Shown here piece by piece: positions 10,496 through 16,248 of a stretch of DNA of 64,000 bases (positions within the stretch are counted from its first letter, which is position 1; every line of letters begins with the position of its first letter). Below the pieces are notes generated by a model. That model ran no database searches. It worked only from the letters and a program-made list of their open reading frames with translations, and was not told the DNA's origin. A program made the translations under genes and the position numbers. Origin of the DNA: Glycomyces niveus (GTDB lineage Bacteria > Actinomycetota > Actinomycetes > Mycobacteriales > Micromonosporaceae); the NCBI RefSeq assembly GCF_017592475.1, contig NZ_JAGFNP010000005.1, positions 62,001 through 126,000 of the forward strand. Reading direction: 5' to 3'.

Positions 10496-11171
10496 CGTCG
10501 GCCGCCAACCGGTAGCCGGCGCCGCGGACGGTCGCGATCGAGGCGCGCCGGTAGGGGGCGTCGATCTTGCGGCGCAGGTTGGAGATGTAGACCTCCACGA
10601 TGTTCACATCGCCGTCGAAGGCGAAGTCCCACACGTGGTGCAGGATCTCGGTCTTGGACACGACCTCGCCGGCGCGGCTCGCGAGGTACTCGAGGACGGA
10701 GAACTCCTTGGAGGTGAGCTCGATCCGCGTGTCGCCGCGGCGGCAGGAGCGGGTCGCGGGGTCGACCTGGAGATCGCCGAACCGCCACACGGTGGGCGCG
10801 GCGGCGGCCGACCGGCCGCGGCGCATCATCGCGCGCAGGCGCGCTTGGAGGACCACGAAGGAGAACGGCTTCGTGAGGTAGTCGTCGGCACCGGTGTCGA
10901 GGCCTTCGGCCTCGTCGTATTCGCCGTCCTTGGCGGTGAGCATGAGGATCGGGGTGGCGATCCCCTCCTGCCTGAGGGCGGCGCAGACCTGGAAGCCGTT
11001 CATGGCCGGCAGCATGATGTCGAGGATGATCGCGTCGTAATCGCCGATGCGGGCCATCGACAGGCCGGTCCGGCCGTCATGGGCGAGGTCGACGGCGTAG
11101 CCCTCGGCCGTCAGCCCGGCGGCGACCATCTTGGCCAGCCGCTGCTCGTCTTCCACCATCAGCAATCGCAT
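10488..11171 (-). CDS. OmpR-family response regulator
   Basis: 227 residues: receiver domain starting MRLLMVEDEQ, with phospho-acceptor Asp51 in IILDIMLP and Lys in LMLTAKDG, followed by a winged-helix DNA-binding domain (LTSKEFSVLEYLASRAGEVVSK, VYISNLRRKID, VRGAGYRLAADGG). The ATG at 11171 is chosen because the receiver fold begins right there; the frame is open upstream to 11255, but that part has no domain. Directly upstream lie two ACCTGAAG repeats that match repeats in front of the divergent PepSY gene, so it probably binds both and regulates itself. Confidence 0.94.
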   Translation of the reverse strand: MRLLMVEDEQRLAKMVAAGLTAEGYAVDLAHDGRTGLSMARIGDYDAIILDIMLPAMNGFQVCAALRQEGIATPILMLTAKDGEYDEAEGLDTGADDYLTKPFSFVVLQARLRAMMRRGRSAAAAPTVWRFGDLQVDPATRSCRRGDTRIELTSKEFSVLEYLASRAGEVVSKTEILHHVWDFAFDGDVNIVEVYISNLRRKIDAPYRRASIATVRGAGYRLAADGG

Positions 11172-11193
11172 GTCCCGAAGCTTGACACAGCGA

Positions 11194-11212
11194 ACCTGAA
11201 GCCAACCTGAAG
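11194..11212 (-). promoter_or_regulatory. Direct-repeat operator upstream of the response regulator
   Basis: Two identical octamers ACCTGAAG at 11194-11201 and 11205-11212 (CTTCAGGT read on the minus strand), 11 bases apart, about one DNA turn, as expected for tandem OmpR-type binding. They sit 23-41 bases upstream of the regulator ATG, so the transcript leader must be short or the site overlaps the start of transcription. The same spacing recurs at 11304-11322. Confidence 0.7.
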
Positions 11213-11293
11213 TCGCTCGCGGACACGCTGATCCGGCCCCTGCCAGGGAGAACACCCGATCCCGCCCCCTGATGACCCCTTTCCTGAAGACGG

Positions 11294-11322
11294 CTTCAGG
11301 TGACTTCAGCTTGGCTTCAGGT
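11294..11322 (+). promoter_or_regulatory. Triple direct-repeat operator upstream of the PepSY gene
   Basis: CTTCAGGT (11294-11301), CTTCAGCT (11304-11311) and CTTCAGGT (11315-11322), start-to-start spacings 10 and 11, 55 bases before the PepSY ATG. The second and third repeats with their spacer match the minus-strand operator of the response regulator almost base for base. An inverted CCTGAAG at 11283-11289 adds a further half-site. Confidence 0.7.
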
Positions 11323-11376
11323 TCGGGGGCGCATCGTTGCCGACATCAGATCAGCACACCAGCGAGAGGACACGAG

Positions 11377-11946
11377 ATGAACGCTCCGACCGACACCCAG
11401 GCCCCGATCCCCGGCCAGCCCGAGGCCCCGCAGCGCCGCCGCTTCCGCGGCCGCCAGCGCACCCTCGTGATCGCCGGCGCCGCGGGCGTCCTCCTCCTCG
11501 GCGGCGGCACCGCGGCGGCCTTCGCCGCCGACGACCTCGACGACCGGGACGACCGCAACGGGCAGGCCGCGGACGACCGCTACGACGACGACCGGTATGA
11601 CGACGACAACGGCACGGACGACGACGACTTCGCCCTCCCGGACGGCGCCATCGGTGAAGACGCCGCCGTCGAGGCCGCGCTCGCGGAGGTCCCCGGCGAG
11701 GTCTACGACACCGACCTCGAAGGCACGGTCGACGCCCCGGTCTGGATCGTCGAGGTGCGGGACGCCGACGGCGCCGAATGGGACGTCGCGGTCGACGCCT
11801 TCGAAGGCACGGTCGCCGACGTCTTCTCCGACGACGACGCGAACGACGATGACGGCGACGACGACAACGGCTCCGACGACGACGGCGCGGACGACGACCG
11901 CGACGAAGACGATGACAACGACGACCAGGACGACGACAACGACTAA
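11377..11946 (+). CDS. Exported PepSY-domain protein with poly-Asp tracts
   Basis: 189 residues starting at ATG 11377 behind GAGAGGA (11364-11370). A basic N-terminus (QRRRFRGRQR) precedes a hydrophobic segment at about 28-47 (LVIAGAAGVLLLGGGTAAAF), so it is exported or membrane-anchored. An Asp-rich linker follows, then one PepSY domain (IGEDAAVEAALAEVPGEV...WIVEVRDADGAEWDVAVDAFEGTV), then a C-terminal tail of about 40 residues that is nearly all Asp with Asn/Gly. PepSY domains are thought to inhibit peptidases or sense at the envelope. Divergence from the two-component system and the shared operator mark it as the likely main target. The acidic tail could bind cations or cationic peptides (inference). 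Confidence 0.85.
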   Translation: MNAPTDTQAPIPGQPEAPQRRRFRGRQRTLVIAGAAGVLLLGGGTAAAFAADDLDDRDDRNGQAADDRYDDDRYDDDNGTDDDDFALPDGAIGEDAAVEAALAEVPGEVYDTDLEGTVDAPVWIVEVRDADGAEWDVAVDAFEGTVADVFSDDDANDDDGDDDNGSDDDGADDDRDEDDDNDDQDDDND

Positions 11947-11956
11947 CTGAACAGCA

Positions 11957-11983
11957 CCGCCCGGCCCCTCGCGGGCCGGGCGG
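11957..11983 (+). terminator. Terminator hairpin after the PepSY gene
   Basis: Perfect 11-bp stem (CCGCCCGGCCC / GGGCCGGGCGG) with loop CTCGC, ten bases after the stop codon. No T-run follows, as is common in actinobacteria. Confidence 0.8.
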
Positions 11984-12186
11984 TCGCCGAAGCACTCGGC
12001 CGGGCTCCGGCCTCCACGAACGGAGGCCGCTGGACCGAGAAGAGACTCCGCGGCCTCACGGCTTCGCCCTCACGAAGCGACCGCAGGCCGCCGCCGATCC
12101 GCAACGCGGATCCGCAGACCGAAAGCGAGCCGGTCCGACCGGAAGCCGAGCATCATGCCGGCGACCGGTCCCGGCTCCGCACATCA

Positions 12187-12220
12187 GGGTGGGTGGGGTG
12201 GGGGGAGGGGCCCTCCCCCC
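12187..12220 (+). repeat. G-quadruplex-type G-tracts overlapping a hairpin
   Basis: Five runs of three to six G separated by single bases (12187-12210), a classic short-loop G-quadruplex pattern on the plus strand. Its 3' part, G6AGG at 12200-12208, pairs with CCTC6 at 12212-12220. It lies eight bases beyond the 3' end of the minus-strand dihydrofolate-reductase-like gene, so the hairpin may end that transcript. The rest of 11984-12228 holds short imperfect palindromes and no gene. Confidence 0.65.
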
Positions 12221-12228
12221 CAGTGCCG

Positions 12229-12804
12229 TCACTTCACTCGGTAAGTGAGGCAGGCGAACTGGCCGACGCTGCGCGCGTCGGTGAGTTCGAGGTGGTGCGA
12301 GAGGATGCGGCGCGGCAGGAGCGGTGCGCCGTCGCCGAGGAAGACCGGCGCGAGCGAGGCGCGGATCTCGTCGAGGAGGCCGGCGTCGAAGAACTGGCCG
12401 ACGAGGTCGCCGCCGCCGACGATCCACCGGTCCTTGTCACCCGCGGTCTCGACCATCTCGGCGTGGATCTTCGCCACCTCGCCGGAGACGAACCGGATGT
12501 CCTTGCCCGGCACCGCAGGGAGATCGCGGGTCGTGAACACCCACACCGGCGCCTCGTACTGCCACTTGTCCGGGTGCTCGACCAGGTGCTCGTGCTCGAG
12601 GATCCATTCGTAGGTGGTGGAGCCCATGCAGATCGCGCCGACTCCGGCGAGGAACTCGCCGAACTCGTCGAGCGGCGTGTCGGTGTCGCCGCCCTCATCC
12701 TCCGGGTGACCGCCCGGCACGGTGAAGAGCCATTCGAGCGAGTTCTCCGGGTCCGCGAGGTAGCCGTCGATGCTGGTCGCTGTGTTGTACACGGTTTTCG
12801 CCAT
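12229..12804 (-). CDS. Dihydrofolate reductase family (RibD C-terminal-like) protein
   Basis: 191 residues from ATG 12804 (a TTG at 12816 is a weaker alternative). Begins TVYNTATSIDGYLADPENSLEWLF, the typical start of the RibD_C/DHFR-like family, and continues with ICMGSTTYEWIL, PVWVFTTRD, RWIVGGGDLVGQFFDAGLLDEI and LAPVFLGDGAPLLP. Family members are NADPH-dependent reductases of unknown or varied substrates, distinct from true folate-pathway FolA. It is a single-gene unit with no informative neighbours. Confidence 0.82.
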   Translation of the reverse strand: MAKTVYNTATSIDGYLADPENSLEWLFTVPGGHPEDEGGDTDTPLDEFGEFLAGVGAICMGSTTYEWILEHEHLVEHPDKWQYEAPVWVFTTRDLPAVPGKDIRFVSGEVAKIHAEMVETAGDKDRWIVGGGDLVGQFFDAGLLDEIRASLAPVFLGDGAPLLPRRILSHHLELTDARSVGQFACLTYRVK

Positions 12805-13051
12805 CCCGACAGCCAATCACGGACCGCCGACACCCCGCCGCCGAACCCGTTCGAACACCCTGGACGTCACGGGACTCATTGCGGCCCAAGCCGGTCGAAG
12901 CTTCCCGCAGACCCGTCAGGCGAGAGGGCGGCGCTCCGCGCGCCGCACGCCGCGAACACCGGCGCTCCCGACGAAGCGCCCCGCCGTTATGTCAGGTTTC
13001 CGACACTACCCGTTTTAGGCAGTAAAGCGCTCTTCATCGTAATTAGGTTGA

Positions 13052-13073
13052 GATCACGTCATACGACGTGATC
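13052..13073 (+). promoter_or_regulatory. Perfect inverted repeat upstream of a secreted-protein gene
   Basis: GATCACGTC at 13052-13060 and GACGTGATC at 13065-13073 around a 4-base centre: a perfect 9-bp palindrome, 33 bases before the ATG at 13107. It is preceded by an unusually AT-rich patch (about 13000-13050), where the promoter should lie. It looks like a dimeric regulator site or a leader hairpin. The rest of 12805-13051 contains no gene. Confidence 0.6.
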
Positions 13074-13106
13074 ACGAGCAAGTCCACCAAAGGGGTGATC
13101 CTGGTA

Positions 13107-13529
13107 ATGAAGAAGTTCTTCACTGCCATCGGCGTCATGGCGGCCGCCTTCGCGCTGTCGCTCTCCGCCGCATCGCCGGCCACCGCGGTCCGCCCGCCCG
13201 GACCCATCCACGCGCCGACGCCCGTCAAGTCGCGGATCGAGAGCACCGCCACGGTCGACGGCGAAGTACCGGACGCCGCCGTCGAGCAGCGGACCTGCCG
13301 GGCCCGCTTCGCCGAGGGCGTCAACCACCGCCGCCTCGCCGAAGTCGGCGCCACGATCCTCGAGGTCATCCCGGCCGGCACCTGGGTCCCCGTCTCCTGC
13401 GAGCGCCGCGCCGGCGGCGAGTACAGCGCCTGCGGCCTCACCAGCGACTACTGGATGGAGGTCTACTGGAACGGCGCCTGGGGCTACAGCGCCTGGTCCT
13501 GCGTCAGCGAATGGGAGTACACCTCGTAG
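13107..13529 (+). CDS. Small secreted protein, cysteine-containing, unknown function
   Basis: 140 residues with a clear Sec signal peptide (MKKFFTAIGVMAAAFALSLS, cleavage probably after SPATA near residue 28). The mature part has four Cys (RTCRARF, PVSCERR, YSACGL, WSCVSEW), which could form two disulfides, and a Trp/Tyr-rich C-terminal third (DYWMEVYWNGAWGYSAW). The ILEVIPAGTWVPVSC stretch resembles the start of bacterial SH3-like domains, but I cannot confirm the fold. ATG 13107 is chosen because it begins the signal peptide; a GTG at 13068 would add residues before it. No function is claimed. Confidence 0.75.
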   Translation: MKKFFTAIGVMAAAFALSLSAASPATAVRPPGPIHAPTPVKSRIESTATVDGEVPDAAVEQRTCRARFAEGVNHRRLAEVGATILEVIPAGTWVPVSCERRAGGEYSACGLTSDYWMEVYWNGAWGYSAWSCVSEWEYTS

Positions 13530-13554
13530 CCGTCCTGAAAGCCCGCACCGCAAA

Positions 13555-13589
13555 AGGGCCCGGGGAGCGCCATCGCGCTCCCCGGCCCT
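13555..13589. terminator. Bidirectional terminator between convergent genes
   Basis: Long GC stem AGGGCCcGGGGAGCGC / GCGCTCCCCGGCCCT with a four-base loop CATC and one unpaired C, preceded by AAA on the plus strand. It sits between the secreted-protein gene and the 3' end of trpE(G), which face each other, and can serve both. Confidence 0.8.
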
Positions 13590-13608
13590 CCACGTCAATG
13601 CGCGACCC

Positions 13609-15735
13609 TCACGCGGTCAACCGCAGCACGTTCCCGATGATCCGGTGCCCGTGCGCGCCCGCCGCCGTCAGGATCGACTCCGGGTGGAACTGCACCCCGA
13701 ACCAGCGCTTCCCGGGCGCCTCGATCGCCATGACGACCTCGTCGATCGCCGCGGTCGGCGCGAAATCGCCCTTCACCTCGTCGGGCGTGGCGTACAGCGA
13801 GTGGTATCGCGCCGCGGTCACCTCGTCGGGCAGCCCGTCGAACAAGCCGCCGCCGGTCACCTTCACGTTCCCGGGCTTGCCGTGGCTCGGCTGGTCCAGC
13901 AGCGACAGCGAACCGCCCGCGTGCTCGACCATCGCCTGCAGCCCCAGGCACACCCCGAACGCCGGCAGGCCCCGCCGCTCGATCTCGTCGAGCAGGCCCG
14001 CCGTGCCGAAGTCGCGCGGCCGCCCCGGGCCGGGCGAGAGCACCACCAGGTCGGGCGCGGTCTCGTCGAGGACCTCCGCGGCGTCGAACCCGAACCGCAG
14101 CGTCGTCACCTCGCACCCGTGCTGGCGGAAGTAGTCGCCGAGGGTGTTCACGAACGAGTCCTCGTGGTCCACCAGCAGCACCTTGCGGCCGTTGCCCGCA
14201 GGCCCGCCCGCGACCTCGATCGGCTCGGGCACCGCGGCCGCGGCGCCGATCCCGCCCGCCGCGGTCTCCAGCAGCGCCCGCGCCTTCAAGTGGGTCTCGG
14301 CCTCTTCGGCGTCCGGGTCGGAGTCGTACAGCAGCGTCGCGCCCGCGCGCACGCACGCCACGCCGTCGCGGATCTGCGCCGTCCGCAGCGTCAGCCCGGT
14401 GTTCATCGACCCGTCGAACCCGACGAAGCCCACCGCGCCGCCGTACCAGCGCCGCGGCGTCGTCTCCTGCTCCTCGATGAACCGCATCGCCCACGTCTTC
14501 GGCGCGCCGGTCACCGTCACCGACCACATGTGGGTGAGGAACGCGTCCAGCGCGTCCATGCCCTCCCGCAGCCGCCCCTCGACGTGGTCCACGGTGTGGA
14601 TCAGCCGCGAGTACATCTCGATCTGCCTGCGCCCCAGCACCTTCACCGACCCGGGCACGCACACGCGGGCCTTGTCGTTGCGGTCCACGTCGGTGCACAT
14701 CGTCAGCTCCGACTCCTCCTTCGCGGAGCCGATGAGCGCCTTGATCTGCGCCGCGTCGTGCAGCGGGTCGTCCCCGCGCGCGATCGTCCCCGAGATCGGG
14801 CACGTCTCCACCCGGTCGCCCGAGACCCGCACGAACATCTCCGGCGACGCGCCCACCAGGTACTCGCGGTCGCCCAGGTTGAACAGGAACTCGTACGGCG
14901 CCGGATTCGCCACCCGCAGCCGCTCGTAGAACGCCGTCGGCGAATCGCACTCGGCGTACATCTCATGGCCCGGTACGACCTCGAACAGGTTGCCCGCCTT
15001 GAACTCCTCGCGGGCGCGGCGCACCGTGTCGGCGTACACGCCCGGCACCGGCCCCTCCGGCACCGACGCGGCCCGCACGTAGTCGAGCGACTCGGTCTCG
15101 CGCGGCAGCCCCTTCGTGGAGCGCCCGCCGAACGAGAAGTCGTACCGGCGCACCTGCGCGGTCTCGCGCTTGCGGTCGACCACGTAGAGCTCGTCCGCCA
15201 GGTGCAGCACCAGGTCGCGGGCGTCCGCGGGCCGGTCCTTCGCGAACGGGATCGGCTCGAACTGGTAGGCCAGGTCGTACCCGAACGCGCCCCACAGCCC
15301 CAGGTACGGGTCGTCGCACTTGAGCGCGTCGAGGATCACCCGCAGCGCCGAGAACGCCGTCGGCAGCTTCGAGCGCAGCTCCTCCGGGACGCGACCGGTC
15401 GGCGTCGGCACCTGGACGCGCACCTCGCGGTCGTCCCGGGTCACCTCCCCGACCCCGGACGCGGCCAGCGCGTCGGCGAGCACGTCGACGAGGAGGAACC
15501 CGCGGGCGTTGAGCTGGCGCACCGTCACCTCGCGGCCGCGCGCCACGACCTCGAGCGACGGGTCGACGTAGGCGAGGTGGTAGCGCGAATACCGGCCCGG
15601 GTACTCCATGCCGCTCGAGAGCACCCCGCCGCGGCGCGTCTCGACCTGCGCGACGATCGGCGTCAGGTCAGGGTCGTCGAGCTCGGCGACGGTGCGTTCG
15701 ACCGCCACTCCGGCGGGTGTCAAGAACTTGGTCAT
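13609..15735 (-). CDS. trpE(G): Anthranilate synthase, fused TrpE-TrpG
   Basis: Converts chorismate and glutamine to anthranilate, the first step of tryptophan synthesis. The 708-residue protein joins a TrpE part (about 1-510; chorismate-binding motifs PISGTIARG, KEESELTMCTDVDRND, FLTHMWSVTVTGAPK, GGAVGFVGFDGSMNTG) to a class I glutamine amidotransferase (about 525-708) with VVLSPGPGRP, the nucleophile Cys in GVCLGLQAM and the FHPES His-Glu. Good RBS GGAGAGG ahead of ATG 15735. A PhzE-like or PabAB role is possible for fused proteins, but the Trp leader peptide upstream settles it as the tryptophan enzyme. No other trp gene follows in the window. Confidence 0.95.
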   Translation of the reverse strand: MTKFLTPAGVAVERTVAELDDPDLTPIVAQVETRRGGVLSSGMEYPGRYSRYHLAYVDPSLEVVARGREVTVRQLNARGFLLVDVLADALAASGVGEVTRDDREVRVQVPTPTGRVPEELRSKLPTAFSALRVILDALKCDDPYLGLWGAFGYDLAYQFEPIPFAKDRPADARDLVLHLADELYVVDRKRETAQVRRYDFSFGGRSTKGLPRETESLDYVRAASVPEGPVPGVYADTVRRAREEFKAGNLFEVVPGHEMYAECDSPTAFYERLRVANPAPYEFLFNLGDREYLVGASPEMFVRVSGDRVETCPISGTIARGDDPLHDAAQIKALIGSAKEESELTMCTDVDRNDKARVCVPGSVKVLGRRQIEMYSRLIHTVDHVEGRLREGMDALDAFLTHMWSVTVTGAPKTWAMRFIEEQETTPRRWYGGAVGFVGFDGSMNTGLTLRTAQIRDGVACVRAGATLLYDSDPDAEEAETHLKARALLETAAGGIGAAAAVPEPIEVAGGPAGNGRKVLLVDHEDSFVNTLGDYFRQHGCEVTTLRFGFDAAEVLDETAPDLVVLSPGPGRPRDFGTAGLLDEIERRGLPAFGVCLGLQAMVEHAGGSLSLLDQPSHGKPGNVKVTGGGLFDGLPDEVTAARYHSLYATPDEVKGDFAPTAAIDEVVMAIEAPGKRWFGVQFHPESILTAAGAHGHRIIGNVLRLTA

Positions 15736-15792
15736 CGGCCCTCTCCATGGGTTTCAGGTCCCGACTCGAGGCGGCCGACCCCGGATACGACG

Positions 15793-15819
15793 AAGCGACC
15801 GCCTCCGAGACGGTCGCTT
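15793..15819 (-). promoter_or_regulatory. Attenuator stem in the trpE(G) leader
   Basis: On the minus strand, AAGCGACCG and CGGTCGCTT form a perfect 9-bp stem with a nine-base loop, 58 bases before the trpE(G) ATG. The stem's first arm contains AGCGAC, which can instead pair with GTCGCT at the end of the Trp leader peptide ORF, and GAGGCGGC beside the leader stop can pair with GCCGCCTC at 15768-15775. These competing pairings fit ribosome-mediated attenuation. No long U-run follows, so the exact termination step is uncertain. Confidence 0.65.
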
Positions 15820-15850
15820 GCTTCTTGCACGCAAAAGCAGGGACGCCGCC

Positions 15851-15889
15851 TCAGCGACGCCACCACCAGTTGCGGGCGTGGATTCTCAC
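15851..15889 (-). CDS. trpL: Tryptophan operon leader peptide, 12 residues
   Basis: GTG-started mini-ORF encoding MRIHARNWWWRR and ending in TGA, 116 bases upstream of trpE(G). Three consecutive Trp codons (residues 8-10) are the hallmark of ribosome-mediated attenuation: when charged tRNA-Trp is scarce, the ribosome stalls there and the downstream stem cannot form. The -10 box lies so close that the GTG is at or near the first transcribed base, so the leader peptide is probably translated from a leaderless transcript. Confidence 0.85.
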   Translation of the reverse strand: MRIHARNWWWRR

Positions 15890-15896
15890 AGGCCGA

Positions 15897-15902
15897 ATAC
15901 TA
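15897..15902 (-). promoter_or_regulatory. Probable -10 box of the trp transcript
   Basis: TAGTAT read on the minus strand, ending seven bases before the GTG of the leader peptide. No convincing -35 hexamer is seen at the usual distance. Confidence 0.5.
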
Positions 15903-15982
15903 CATGCCCAGCCAGTGGGACCGGCGCCGGTGCGCTGCGGTGACGCGTCCATATTCGCTCGGGGCCGCCGGGGGCGCGGCGC

Positions 15983-16248
15983 TACACTTGCTGACAACAG
16001 CGTCGACCCGGCCATCACCGGCGAGCTTCCGGAAGAACCGGCCCCGGCGGGCGGCAGCCGCCGCGACGAGGCCCCAGTAGAACCGGACGGGCGCGGCCCG
16101 TCACCGCCGCCGAATCGAGCGGGCGCACCGGCTTCACCAGAAGCGGGGGCGCCAAGCGAGGTGGTACCGCGGGCCGGGCCCTCAAAAGCCGGGACTCGTC
16201 CTCGCACACCGAACGTCCGCAAGGTGTGTGTGAGGAGACACCGGTCCT
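15983..16248 (+). promoter_or_regulatory. ileS T-box leader (translational, short stem I) with promoter
   Basis: The T-box sequence AGGTGGTACCGCGG at 16159-16172 binds the uncharged tRNA acceptor end; its TGGT fits the ACCA end of tRNA-Ile. The specifier ATC (Ile) is at 16014-16016, inside CCGGCCATCACCGGCG. The small space before it implies the ultrashort stem I known from actinobacterial ileS leaders. CTCGCACACC (16201-16210) can pair with GGTGTGTGTGAG (16223-16234), covering part of the GAGGAG RBS (16232-16237), so control is at translation, not termination. TACACT at 15983-15988 is a plausible -10. Uncharged tRNA-Ile should free the RBS. Confidence 0.88.
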
